Assembly (NCBI GenBank): GCA_018524345.1
Contig: JADQAZ010000004.1
Span: 213,182 to 277,181, forward strand
Direction of reading: 5' to 3'
DNA: 64,000 nt
From: Harenicola maris
GTDB lineage: Bacteria > Pseudomonadota > Alphaproteobacteria > Rhodobacterales > Rhodobacteraceae
The translations under genes were made by a program, and so were the position numbers. This document shows positions 1-7,719 of the stretch, piece after piece (position 1 is the first letter of the stretch; each line of letters starts with the position of its first letter). A model generated the notes under the pieces. The model made no database searches. It was given only the letters and a program-made list of their open reading frames with translations, and was not told where the DNA came from.

Positions 1-37
1 CGCCGCCCTTCGGATATCTCCATTTCTAGCTTGGTCT

Positions 38-72
38 TGCGGGTTCCCGCAGATTTCCTGCGGGCATCGCAG
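38..72. promoter_or_regulatory. Palindromic operator candidate upstream of dgoA
   Basis: TGCGGGTTCCCGCA (38-51) is an inverted repeat with 6-bp arms and a 2-bp spacer. A second element, CTGCG-N5-CGCAG, follows at 58-72. The TGCGGG half-sites at 38 and 59 are 21 bp apart, about two helical turns. The same motif occurs ahead of the tautomerase gene (3863-3876) and ahead of the TRAP binding-protein gene (5758-5771), which suggests shared control of the cluster. The binding protein is unknown; the response regulator at 3112 or a regulator outside the window are candidates. Confidence 0.6.
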
Positions 73-195
73 CTACCACCCCGGGCTTGGGCCTTTATGA
101 CCGCTGTGTAGTGAGTGGTCGGCGGCCGCCAATCGTTTTCAAGACTGCGACCTGAATCAAAAGAGGCCTTCGACAGAAACGCGGGAAGACCATCT

Positions 196-750
196 ATGGC
201 ACGGAATGTGATTGCGATCCTGAGAGGTGTTCAGCCCGATGAAGTCGAAGCGGTCGGCGAGGCCATCTTGGCGGAGGGGATTTCGATCCTTGAGGTTCCG
301 TTGAACTCGCCCGACCCTTTGCGGTCGATTGCAAAGCTTGCCGCTGCCTTTGGTGCAGAGGCGAGGGTCGGGGCGGGCACTGTGTTGTCGCCCGATGACG
401 TCAGCGACGTTGCAAAGGCGGGTGGCAGGATCGTTGTGTCGCCGGATTGCAATCCGCAGGTGATTGAGGCGACGAAAGCCATGGGGATGGCGTCCTATCC
501 CGGCGTTGCGACGCCGACCGAGTGCTTTACGGCGCTGCGTCATGGTGCCGATGGCCTCAAGCTGTTTCCGTCATTCCTGTTTGGCGTTGAAGGGTTCAAG
601 GCGGTTTCGGCGGTCTTGCCGGAGGGAACCAGTTGTTATGCGGTTGGCGGGGTCGCCCCCGAGAATTTCGCGGAATGGATTAATGCGGGCGTTGCCGGTT
701 TCGGGATCGGAAGCGCGATCTACAAGGCCGGGAACAGCCCGAAACCGTAA
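196..750 (+). CDS. dgoA: 2-dehydro-3-deoxy-6-phosphogalactonate aldolase
   Basis: Class I aldolase of the KDPG/KDPGal family that splits 2-dehydro-3-deoxy-6-phosphogalactonate into pyruvate and glyceraldehyde 3-phosphate, the last step of the DeLey-Doudoroff pathway. The 184-residue product shows the family landmarks: AILRG with Arg10, LEVPLNSP with Glu33, GAGTVL, and the Schiff-base lysine in GLKLFP (Lys122). The ATG at 196 was chosen because it starts right at the conserved strand; an upstream frame to 115 exists but its 27 residues look non-homologous. The KDGal kinase gene follows at 847, so the two act in sequence. Cytoplasmic. The KDPG-specific relative (Eda) is the main alternative, but the kinase neighbour favours galactonate. 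Confidence 0.88.
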   Translation: MARNVIAILRGVQPDEVEAVGEAILAEGISILEVPLNSPDPLRSIAKLAAAFGAEARVGAGTVLSPDDVSDVAKAGGRIVVSPDCNPQVIEATKAMGMASYPGVATPTECFTALRHGADGLKLFPSFLFGVEGFKAVSAVLPEGTSCYAVGGVAPENFAEWINAGVAGFGIGSAIYKAGNSPKP

Positions 751-846
751 GGGCCAAGGCGCGCGTTATTGTGCAGGCCTTTGATCGGGCGCTGGAGGGG
801 TGAGGGCGTTTTCCGGTGGATCACGCAGTCAGGTGGAGGAGTGAAA

Positions 847-1761
847 ATGGATATTCAATGGGTGGCCCTTGATTGGGGAACGACCAACCTCAATGCCTAT
901 GCGATTGGCGCGGATGGCAGGATTACGGGGCAATTGCACAACAACATGGGCATGTCCCAGCTTGTTTCCAGTGAATTCGAACCTGTTTTGGTGGAGGCGA
1001 TCGGGCCTTGGCTTTCGGCGGATCGGGTGATGCCGGTTCTGGCCTGCGGGATGGTGGGCGCGCATGAAGGTTGGCGTGATGCGGGGTATTCTGATGCCCC
1101 CTGTTTGCCGGTTGATCGCAAGACAACCGTAAGTGTTCCAACCGATGATCCGCGGTTGTCTGTCCGCATCGTTCCGGGGGTGTGCCAGCGTCAACCGGAG
1201 GATGTGATGCGGGGGGAGGAGACGCAGATCGCGGGCTATCTTGCGAGAAACCCGAATTTTGACGGTGTCTTTTGTTTGCCGGGAACCCATTCGAAATGGG
1301 CGAGGGTTGCGGATGGAAAAATCCAGAACTTTACAACCTTTATGACCGGTGAGTTGTTCGGCTTGCTGACGAAGCAGTCGGTTTTGCGCTTTAGCACGAC
1401 CAGTCATGACTGGGATGATGGGGCGTTCCTTGGGGGCGTCAAAGCCGCGATGTCGGACCCTGACAGGTTGACAGCGCAGTTGTTCGCGGCGCGGCCCAGA
1501 ACCTTGTTGAGCGGGACGCCGAATGAGGTGCTGAAGGCGCATCTTTCCGGTCTGTTGATTGGCGCCGAGATTGCGGCGCTGCGCGAGATGTGGCGCGCAG
1601 GGGATATCGTTATCATCGGAGACCGTGAAAACGCGCGGCTGTATCAGACGGCTTTGGCAACGCTGGATATCAGCCCGCAGGTTTATGACAGCGCCCGGGC
1701 GATCATCGATGGTTTGCGCCCCTTGGCGCAGGTTTCTGCACAGACCCCCGAACCCGTTTGA
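847..1761 (+). CDS. dgoK: 2-dehydro-3-deoxygalactonokinase
   Basis: Phosphorylates 2-dehydro-3-deoxygalactonate at C6 with ATP, supplying the substrate of the aldolase just upstream. The 304-residue product begins with the ASKHA-type phosphate loop LDWGTTN and carries the DgoK signatures GMVGA, RGEETQ, LPGTHSKW and FMTGEL. The ATG at 847 is preceded by GGAGGAG; a longer frame from 769 adds 26 residues without family character. Gene order here is aldolase then kinase. A galactonate dehydratase is not in the window and may lie upstream of position 1. Confidence 0.9.
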   Translation: MDIQWVALDWGTTNLNAYAIGADGRITGQLHNNMGMSQLVSSEFEPVLVEAIGPWLSADRVMPVLACGMVGAHEGWRDAGYSDAPCLPVDRKTTVSVPTDDPRLSVRIVPGVCQRQPEDVMRGEETQIAGYLARNPNFDGVFCLPGTHSKWARVADGKIQNFTTFMTGELFGLLTKQSVLRFSTTSHDWDDGAFLGGVKAAMSDPDRLTAQLFAARPRTLLSGTPNEVLKAHLSGLLIGAEIAALREMWRAGDIVIIGDRENARLYQTALATLDISPQVYDSARAIIDGLRPLAQVSAQTPEPV

Positions 1762-1794
1762 GGCCAAGGACCGGCCGGACACCAAGAGGTTAAG

Positions 1795-3090
1795 TTGATA
1801 AAGAATTCGGAGTATGATCAACTGAATACATCCAAAGAGGGGGTGTATGCTCTTATGCCAAATGCAGCAGAAGCTTTGGATTGTTACCTGTCGATTGCAC
1901 AGGCGATTGCGGGCCCGACTGATTATGAACTGGTTCTTGAAAATTTTGCCGACCGCCTGCGTGCCCTGATCGCGCATGACCACCTCGACATTGTGCTGCT
2001 GCATCCGAAGGGCACCCAGATTTGTTACGAGGTTTGCCTGCACACCTCATGGAGCCATACGCAAAACCCGGCCAAGCCGACGGAAGAAAGCCCGATCCGC
2101 GCGGTGCTGCGGGGGGATGTGGCGCATATTCTTACCCATGACGCATGGACCGATCCGGTGTTTCATTTCGAGGGGTCAGACAGCAAGCCGATTTTTGAGG
2201 CCAATCTGCGCAGCCGCATCGTTGTGCCCCTGCGTGTGCAGGGGGCATTGATCGGCTCGCTTGCTATTTCGAGCCACAAGAAGAACTTCTACAGCGAGGA
2301 CCTGCTTGTGCTGGCGCAGGGGGCTGCGGATCTTGTGTCGGCCTATCTGTTCGCATTGGAGCGGGGCAAGGAAGCCAAGGATTCCGCGGTTATGGAGCTT
2401 GAGGCCACAGGGCGCGAGCGCACCCTGCGCATCGGTGCCCTGCGCCTGACCGAGGGTATGGAGCGGGAACGCCAACGGCTGGGGATGGACCTGCACGACC
2501 AGACGCTGGCGGACCTTTCGCGGATACGGCGGCGGATGTCGCGGGTTGAGGGGGGATCAAAGGCCGCAATGGACGAGATCGCCGCCATTCAGGACGAGCT
2601 TGACCATTGTTTGGACGAGGTCCGCGGCATTGTAGAGGACATGAAGCCCGGTGTGCTGCAGCTTTTCGGTTTTGCCGAGGCCGTCGAGGCGCATTTGCAG
2701 CGCTGTCTCAAGAACATGCAAAGCCGGATCGAGATGCATGTTGATGATGCCTCTGACGGCAAGGTGGATGACCTGCAAGACACCGTCCGCACCGCCGTGT
2801 ACCGCATTGTCCAAGAGGCCGTGAACAATGCGTTGAAACACGGGGAGTGCAGCCGGATAGACGTGCGGATTGCGCAGTCCGGTTCGGATATAACGGTCAC
2901 GATCGACGACGATGGCACAGGTATTCAGGACGCGGATTTGCAATCCCAAAGCGGTATCAGCAACATCAAGACGCGGACGGATCTGATCTCTGCGCAGGTG
3001 TTCTTTGAGCGGCTGGAGGGGCCTGTTGGCACGCGGGTCATGATTGTGGTTCCGATGACTGCGGGGCAGGTGGAAAGTGACGTTATATAA
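1795..3090 (+). CDS. GAF-domain sensor histidine kinase (HisKA_3 type)
   Basis: Soluble sensor kinase of the NarX/DesK-like class. The 431-residue product has no membrane segment. A GAF-like sensor domain spans roughly residues 30-190, then comes the dimerisation helix with the phospho-acceptor box ERERQRLGMDLHDQ (His234), and a GHKL ATPase domain with N-box VQEAVNNALKHG and G-box DDGTGI. The TTG at 1795 has AGAGG five bases upstream; the ATG at 1855 (residue 21) is an equally possible start and still precedes the GAF domain. The response regulator follows 21 bases downstream, so they form a pair. Its position between dgoK and the lactonase/TRAP genes suggests it controls this sugar-acid cluster by sensing an intracellular signal. 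Confidence 0.82.
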   Translation: MIKNSEYDQLNTSKEGVYALMPNAAEALDCYLSIAQAIAGPTDYELVLENFADRLRALIAHDHLDIVLLHPKGTQICYEVCLHTSWSHTQNPAKPTEESPIRAVLRGDVAHILTHDAWTDPVFHFEGSDSKPIFEANLRSRIVVPLRVQGALIGSLAISSHKKNFYSEDLLVLAQGAADLVSAYLFALERGKEAKDSAVMELEATGRERTLRIGALRLTEGMERERQRLGMDLHDQTLADLSRIRRRMSRVEGGSKAAMDEIAAIQDELDHCLDEVRGIVEDMKPGVLQLFGFAEAVEAHLQRCLKNMQSRIEMHVDDASDGKVDDLQDTVRTAVYRIVQEAVNNALKHGECSRIDVRIAQSGSDITVTIDDDGTGIQDADLQSQSGISNIKTRTDLISAQVFFERLEGPVGTRVMIVVPMTAGQVESDVI

Positions 3091-3111
3091 CCTTTTAAAG
3101 CGGGAAACTGC

Positions 3112-3843
3112 ATGCGCCTATTGATTGCCGAAGACGACAAATTGCACCGGACCTTTCTGGAGCGGTTGGCGCGAAATACCTTTGCCGAGTTGCAGGAATT
3201 GACGCTGACGAGCGACGGGGAGGGGGCGATCGAGGCCTTCAGGTCTGCGCAATATGATTGCGTCCTTTTGGACCTGCAAATGCCCAAGGTGACGGGCGTG
3301 GATGTGGCAAAGGCGATCTGGGCCAATGCGCCGACAACAAAGATCCTGTTTTGGTCAAACTACACCGAAGAAGCCTATATTCGGGGGATCACCAAGATTG
3401 TGCCGGAGGCGGCGGTTTACGGATACATCCTGAAATCGGCCCCGGACGAGCAATTGAAGCTGGCTTTGCAGGGCGTTTTTATCGCGGAGCAATGCGTCAT
3501 CGACCGCGAAGTGCGCGGCGTTCAGCAAAGGGCGGGGAACCGTCTGTCGGGGTTGAGCGAGTTGGAGTTCGAAGCGCTTGTTGACCTGTGTCTGGGCCTT
3601 ACCGACAAGGCGATGGCGGCGCGGCGCAATGTATCCTTGCGCGGCGCGCAGAGCAGATTGCAAAGCCTCTATCAAAAGCTGGGTCTGGATAAGGACGACA
3701 TTCCATCCGGCGCATGGGGGGTGAGTTTCAATTCGCGCACGCGGGCGATCTCTCTTGCGCTGACGCAGGGCATTTTGAATGCGGATGCACTGCGCCGTGA
3801 GGAGGAAAAGCTTCAGGCGTGGATCTCGCCCTCTAAGGTGTAA
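3112..3843 (+). CDS. NarL/LuxR-type response regulator
   Basis: Partner of the kinase ending at 3090. The receiver domain (about residues 1-125) has the acidic pocket AEDD near the start, the phospho-acceptor Asp54 in LLDLQMP and Lys in YILKSAPD. The output domain (about 145-195) is a divergent LuxR-type helix-turn-helix: LSELEFEALVDL aligns with the usual LTPRE start, and RRNVSLRGAQSRLQSLYQKLGL with the recognition helix. A tail of about 45 residues after the HTH is longer than in typical NarL proteins. The palindrome TGCGGGTTCCCGCA lies 20 bases after the stop codon and recurs twice nearby, making it the best candidate binding site for this protein. Confidence 0.8.
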   Translation: MRLLIAEDDKLHRTFLERLARNTFAELQELTLTSDGEGAIEAFRSAQYDCVLLDLQMPKVTGVDVAKAIWANAPTTKILFWSNYTEEAYIRGITKIVPEAAVYGYILKSAPDEQLKLALQGVFIAEQCVIDREVRGVQQRAGNRLSGLSELEFEALVDLCLGLTDKAMAARRNVSLRGAQSRLQSLYQKLGLDKDDIPSGAWGVSFNSRTRAISLALTQGILNADALRREEEKLQAWISPSKV

Positions 3844-3850
3844 CCAGGGC

Positions 3851-3877
3851 CTGCGGAATATCTGCGGGTTCCCGCAG
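3851..3877. promoter_or_regulatory. Operator candidate, second copy of the TGCGGG palindrome
   Basis: CTGCGGGTTCCCGCAG (3862-3877) has perfect 7-bp arms. An extra CTGCGG half-site at 3851 lies 11 bp upstream, about one helical turn. It sits about 110 bases before the tautomerase ATG at 3989, in the only gap between the two-component genes and the tautomerase-lactonase pair. Confidence 0.62.
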
Positions 3878-3945
3878 TTATGATGCGCGAGCCTACGCAT
3901 ACCGGGGTTGGCAACTCCTTTAACCGTTCTTCTGGAAAACCGACT

Positions 3946-3966
3946 GTTCCGGATTTGATCCGGAAC
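3946..3966. promoter_or_regulatory. 21-bp inverted repeat in the leader of the tautomerase-lactonase unit
   Basis: GTTCCGGAT-TTG-ATCCGGAAC is a perfect 9-bp inverted repeat around a 3-base spacer, ending 22 bases before the ATG at 3989. It could be a repressor operator near the transcription start or a 5'-UTR hairpin that shields the ribosome site. No second copy was found in the window. Confidence 0.5.
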
Positions 3967-3988
3967 GGAAGATCAAGGGAGAAGCTAG

Positions 3989-4198
3989 ATGCCGTTTGTG
4001 AATATCCGCATTGTGAAACAGGTTATAGAAACTGATCCAGATGGCATTAAGGCCAAGGTGCAGGCTGATGTCACCGCGTCTTTGGTGGAGGCTGCGGGAA
4101 TTCCGGCCGAGAATGTTTGGGTTACTTTCGAGGAAATCGACGAGACGGACTGGTTCGCTGGAGGCACGCGGGTCAAAGAGTTGAGGGCGAATTCATGA
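3989..4198 (+). CDS. Tautomerase, 4-oxalocrotonate tautomerase family
   Basis: A 69-residue protein of the 4-OT superfamily. After removal of Met the catalytic amino-terminal proline is exposed (start MPFVNIRI), as the mechanism needs. The VWVTFEEID segment matches the beta-strand of small tautomerases. Members interconvert keto-enol forms of 2-oxo acids and work as oligomers in the cytoplasm. The stop codon overlaps the ATG of the SMP-30 lactonase (ATGA), showing tight translational coupling, so it probably isomerises a product or substrate of sugar-acid breakdown. The exact substrate cannot be read from sequence. Confidence 0.82.
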   Translation: MPFVNIRIVKQVIETDPDGIKAKVQADVTASLVEAAGIPAENVWVTFEEIDETDWFAGGTRVKELRANS

Positions 4199-5085
4199 CT
4201 GTCGAACTGCGCTTGGACGGCATGCATAATATCATCGACGCCGATGCGACCCTTGAAAAAGTAGCGGGTGGTTTCCTGTTTACCGAGGGTCCGATTTGGC
4301 ATCCGGTGGAAAAGCACCTGACCTTCTCTGACATCCCGGGCAACGAAATGTTTCGGCTGGGACCGGACGGAAAAGTTGTGTCGTTTCGCAAGCCTAGCAA
4401 CATGGGCAACGGCAATACCTATGATGCGCAGAGGCGGATGTTGACCTGTCAGCATGCGAGCAGTTCCGTCACACGCACCGAGGCCGACGGATCGATCACA
4501 ACGCTTGCCACCCATTTCGAGGGCAAGGCGTTGAACAGCCCGAATGACATTGTGGTGCGCAGGGATGGGCTGATCTATTTCACTGACCCGACCTATGGGC
4601 GGCTGGATTACTTTGGCGTTGAGCGGGAGCTGGAAATGGGGGCGCAGGGGGTCTATTGCGTGACGCCCGATGGCAAGACCATCACCCGGCTTGCCGATGA
4701 CTTTGCCCAGCCGAACGGGCTGTGTTTCTCGCTTGATCACAGCACGCTTTATGTCAACGACACCGAGCACAAGCATATCCGCAGGTTCGAGATCGCTGCG
4801 GATGGCTCTGCGACGGGTGGGGATGTTTGGGTCGAGGTCACCGAGGGCGAAGGCGAGGGCCACCCCGATGGCATGAAGATCGACAGCAAGGGCAATGTCT
4901 ATTGCACTGGCCCCGGCGGTATTCACGTGATCACGCCAGAGGGGGAGACCCTGGGCGTTATCCGCACGGCGGAATTCACGGCGAACTTTGCATGGGGCGG
5001 TGAGGGGCTGACGGATCTGTATTTGACCTCATCCACATCGCTGTACCGCATAAGGGTCAAAACATCAGGCCTCCCTTTGTTTTGA
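4195..5085 (+). CDS. SMP-30/gluconolactonase-family lactonase
   Basis: Six-bladed beta-propeller hydrolase that opens sugar lactones using a bound divalent metal. The 296-residue product keeps the expected metal ligands: Glu31 in FTEGPIW, Asn117 in NSPND, Asn174 in QPNG and Asp225 in HPDGMK. The ATG at 4195 overlaps the tautomerase stop codon by four bases and was chosen over a frame starting at 4117 that lies inside the tautomerase gene. With dgoA/dgoK nearby it probably hydrolyses a galactono- or related lactone to the acid. Other lactones or organophosphate-type esters remain possible for the family. Confidence 0.85.
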   Translation: MTVELRLDGMHNIIDADATLEKVAGGFLFTEGPIWHPVEKHLTFSDIPGNEMFRLGPDGKVVSFRKPSNMGNGNTYDAQRRMLTCQHASSSVTRTEADGSITTLATHFEGKALNSPNDIVVRRDGLIYFTDPTYGRLDYFGVERELEMGAQGVYCVTPDGKTITRLADDFAQPNGLCFSLDHSTLYVNDTEHKHIRRFEIAADGSATGGDVWVEVTEGEGEGHPDGMKIDSKGNVYCTGPGGIHVITPEGETLGVIRTAEFTANFAWGGEGLTDLYLTSSTSLYRIRVKTSGLPLF

Positions 5086-5091
5086 TGCTTT

Positions 5092-5120
5092 CTGGCCGAG
5101 GGGGTGATCCCTTCGGCCAG
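5092..5120 (+). terminator. Strong hairpin after the lactonase gene
   Basis: A 12-bp stem (5092-5103 with 5109-5120, one G-T pair) and a five-base loop starts seven bases after the lactonase stop. No T-run follows on either strand, so it may be an mRNA 3'-end stabiliser or a weak terminator. The remaining bases to 5253 contain no convincing gene. Confidence 0.55.
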
Positions 5121-5253
5121 ATAGAAATCCGCGGCGATGGGGAAAAGGGTATGGGCGCGCTGCCAGATGGCTGTTTGCGCCGCGGAGCAGCCGAACAGGT
5201 GCCGATGATCCGGATGTCGCAAGCAACAACACCGTTCAATACAGGAGAAACCA

Positions 5254-5709
5254 ATGGCACATGTGATGCCCGACCTTTTCAAAATCGATGTATCCGGTCA
5301 TGCGGTTAGCCATGCGCGCACCGAAATGGTTGCCCGCGGCAAAGTGGTCACCACGGACGAGCCGCCGGAGCGCGGCGGAACCGATCTTTTTGCGACGCCG
5401 CTTGAGACGATGCTGTCGTCTTTTCTTGGCTGTACGAATGTCATTGCGAATTACGTCGCCGGTGTTCTGAAAATGGACCTTCGCGGTATGGAGTTCGAGA
5501 TGTGCGGGCATTTTGACACCCGCGGGGTGTTCGGTAAGGCGGAGATCGGTACGCCGTTTCCGGTGATCGAGCTTAAGGTCATTCTGGACACAGAGGCCGA
5601 TGATGCGCAGATTGCAAAGCTTGCAAAGATTGTTGGCGAGAAGTGCCCTGTTTCGGTTTTGCTGCGCCGGGCGGGCTGCGAGATTCAGGAAACATGGGTG
5701 CGCAAGTAA
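5254..5709 (+). CDS. OsmC/Ohr-family peroxiredoxin-like protein
   Basis: A 151-residue member of the OsmC family of thiol-dependent (hydro)peroxide reductases. It has the two reactive cysteines in their normal setting: Cys60 in SFLGCTN, at the start of the long central helix, and Cys131 in KCPVSVLL. The TPLET motif just before Cys60 is also typical. It is cytoplasmic. It lies between the lactonase and the TRAP transporter genes with its own AGGAG site at 5242-5246 and may be cotranscribed, but no metabolic link to sugar acids is evident. Confidence 0.85.
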   Translation: MAHVMPDLFKIDVSGHAVSHARTEMVARGKVVTTDEPPERGGTDLFATPLETMLSSFLGCTNVIANYVAGVLKMDLRGMEFEMCGHFDTRGVFGKAEIGTPFPVIELKVILDTEADDAQIAKLAKIVGEKCPVSVLLRRAGCEIQETWVRK

Positions 5710-5736
5710 CGGGAGGCTGGCGTCACGAAGGGGTTT

Positions 5737-5771
5737 TGCGGATGTGCCCGCTCTTGCTGCGGGTTTCCGCA
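5737..5771. promoter_or_regulatory. Operator candidate, third copy of the TGCGGG palindrome
   Basis: TGCGGGTTTCCGCA (5758-5771) differs from the other two copies at one base. A TGCGGA half-site at 5737 is again 21 bp upstream, matching the spacing at 38/59. It lies about 180 bases ahead of the TRAP binding-protein gene. Adjacent inverted repeats, GGCGTCACG (5719-5727) with CGTGACGCC (5791-5799) and GTCACGG (5774-5780) with CCGTGAC (5790-5796), give further secondary structure to this spacer. Confidence 0.58.
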
Positions 5772-5950
5772 AAGTCACGGCGCGATCCCCCGTGACGCCT
5801 CATTTGAAACGAAGTTAAGCAAAGGATAAGCGATCAGGCCAATAAGGCAGTTCCGGCTGTGAGGAGGCTGCCGGCGGGCCGGTTGATTGCTGTTAAGGGA
5901 GACCGCTTTGCCGATGCAAAAGCGGGACATCAATAGGGAGAGGAAAACAC

Positions 5951-6967
5951 ATGAAATTTGTTAAAACGCTTTGTGCGAGCGCCTTGGTTGCTGCGGCGAC
6001 GATGGCAGCGCCGACACTGTCCATGGCTGAGGAAATCAACCTCAAGTACCATGCATACACGGGCAAGGGGCCGTCCAATCTGGCCGTGCGCTGGTGGATG
6101 GACGAGGTCGAGAAACGCACCGAAGGCAAAGTGGAATTCACCCGCATCTTCGGCGGTTCGCTGGGTAAGCTTTCGGGGCAGCCCGAGAACATAAAAGTCG
6201 GCGCATTCGATTTGGGGGAGTTCTCTCCGGTTTACAATCCGGGCCTTTTCCCCTTGGCGAATGTCACATCCTTGCCCTTCATGAGTGACGATCCATTGGC
6301 CCATGCCAAGGCGGGGCACGAGCTGTTTAAGTCCGAGACCGTCGAGGCCGAATTTACGGCGATGAACCAGAAGTATCTGTTTCCGGGCCTTTGGACATCC
6401 ATCCAGCTGTTGTCACACGAGCCTATTCGCACGGTGGAGGATTTGAAGGCTGCTAAGATCCGCGCCCATGGCGGGGCTGCTGAAATCCTGAAGGAGCTGG
6501 ATATCACGGTTTATGGTATCCCATGGGGTGAGCTGCCTGCCGCCGCCGAGCGGCGCGTTGTGACGGCTGCGATCATCGGGTCTCCGGCGGATGCCTATGC
6601 CTTTGGTTTCGGCGAGATCTTCAGCTATTGGGATGACGAAGACTGGTTCTTCTTTCCGATGCCGGTCACCATCAATCTGGACACTTGGAACGAGATTCCG
6701 GCCGACGTGCAGGCCGTTATCGAGGACCTGAACGACGAAATGGTGGAGCAGGCGCGCAGCCTGCTGGAAGTTGCGGAGATTGAATCCCACGCCAAGCTGA
6801 GCGAGCAAACCGAAGTTGTCAAAATGGACGAGGCCGAGAAAGCTAAGATGCTGGAAGTGCGCAATGCCGCATGGGCAAGCTGGGTTGCGGCGCGTGAGAA
6901 AGACGGGCTTCCGGGGCAAGAGGTTCTTGATGACTTCCTGAAGCTTTTGGAAAAGCACAGCGGCTAA
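5951..6967 (+). CDS. TRAP transporter substrate-binding protein (DctP family)
   Basis: Periplasmic solute receptor of a TRAP transporter. The 338-residue product has a signal peptide of about 26 residues ending in TLSMA and the DctP fold: LPFMSDDPLAHAKAG, and KIRAHGGAAEILKEL, whose arginine normally binds the carboxylate of the ligand, which argues for an organic acid. The membrane subunits follow at 7156 and 7716. A 188-base gap with strong hairpins separates it from them, often a sign that the receptor is made in excess. The context (aldolase, kinase, lactonase) suggests a sugar acid such as galactonate, but this is inference. Confidence 0.85.
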   Translation: MKFVKTLCASALVAAATMAAPTLSMAEEINLKYHAYTGKGPSNLAVRWWMDEVEKRTEGKVEFTRIFGGSLGKLSGQPENIKVGAFDLGEFSPVYNPGLFPLANVTSLPFMSDDPLAHAKAGHELFKSETVEAEFTAMNQKYLFPGLWTSIQLLSHEPIRTVEDLKAAKIRAHGGAAEILKELDITVYGIPWGELPAAAERRVVTAAIIGSPADAYAFGFGEIFSYWDDEDWFFFPMPVTINLDTWNEIPADVQAVIEDLNDEMVEQARSLLEVAEIESHAKLSEQTEVVKMDEAEKAKMLEVRNAAWASWVAAREKDGLPGQEVLDDFLKLLEKHSG

Positions 6968-6983
6968 TACCGGCCTGAACCGA

Positions 6984-7049
6984 TCAGACATATGTCTGAC
7001 CACCAATTGCGCCGCCAACAGACCCAAGCAGGCTTGGGGGGCGGCGCAA
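6984..7049 (+). other. Intercistronic palindrome and hairpin between TRAP P and Q genes
   Basis: TCAGACATATGTCTGA (6984-6999) is a perfect 16-bp palindrome. It is followed by a long hairpin: outer 10-bp arms TTGCGCCGCC (7007-7016) and GGCGGCGCAA (7040-7049), inner CCCAAG/CTTGGG. No T-run follows, so mRNA stabilisation or processing favouring the receptor message is more likely than full termination. Confidence 0.55.
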
Positions 7050-7155
7050 CCGTATCGAAACCATGCCGCATTATGCATCTTGCTTTCGGCTTTGGTCCGA
7101 TCGCGCGGCGCGATGCCTGCGCAGGTTTCAAAATTCTTGAGGGAGGGATGTCTCG

Positions 7156-7719
7156 ATGACACGTTTAACCAGCGGTGCTCTATGGGTGCAGAACAAGCTG
7201 GAGGAGATCGCCTGTTATGCTTCGGCGATGGCCGTTGCGACAATGATGACGATCACTGTCCTCGAAGTTTTTGCACGGGCGTTATTCTCTAAAAGTCTGC
7301 CGGGGGCTTATGAATACGTCAGTTTGATGTTTGTGTATCTGATCTATCTGGGGCTGGGCTATTCGCAGCGTCATGACGCACATATCACAGTGGGCATTTT
7401 GTATGACCACATGCCCCGCAGGCTGAAGAAAACGGTTGAAAGTTTCTATCTTTTTGCGGCCTTCGCGTTCTTTTCCATTCTGACATGGACCAGCGCTGAA
7501 TCCGCTTGGACCAACTACGTCATGGGCGACACGGTCCTTGGCATTATCGAGGTCAAGACGTGGTGGGCGCGGGCAGGCATTCCGATCGGGTTGGCGCTGT
7601 TCTCGCTCCGGTTTCTGACGCAGCTGATCCATCTGATCACAAAAGACCAATTGTTCGAGGAGGCGGGCGTCAATGACCTGACGCATCGAGGCGCCGTTGA
7701 GGGGGAGGAAAAGCCATGA
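7156..7719 (+). CDS. TRAP transporter small permease (DctQ family)
   Basis: Four-helix inner-membrane subunit that scaffolds the large TRAP permease. The 187-residue product has hydrophobic segments near residues 17-40, 50-67, 90-110 and 130-155, and the family feature GLGYSQRHDAHITVGILYD after helix 2. The ATG at 7156 follows a GGGAGGG site. The last codons overlap the next gene by four bases (ATGA), as is usual for Q-M pairs. Confidence 0.85.
   Translation: MTRLTSGALWVQNKLEEIACYASAMAVATMMTITVLEVFARALFSKSLPGAYEYVSLMFVYLIYLGLGYSQRHDAHITVGILYDHMPRRLKKTVESFYLFAAFAFFSILTWTSAESAWTNYVMGDTVLGIIEVKTWWARAGIPIGLALFSLRFLTQLIHLITKDQLFEEAGVNDLTHRGAVEGEEKP

Noticed and set aside
115..195. Extended start of the KDPGal aldolase at 115
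   Set aside because: The added 27 residues do not fit the aldolase family and the ATG at 196 sits at the natural barrel start.
5086..5253. Minus-strand reading frame containing HLFGCSAAQTAIWQRAHTLF as a possible gene remnant
   Set aside because: No start, ribosome site or recognised family; probably chance in GC-rich DNA. It was left out of the features.
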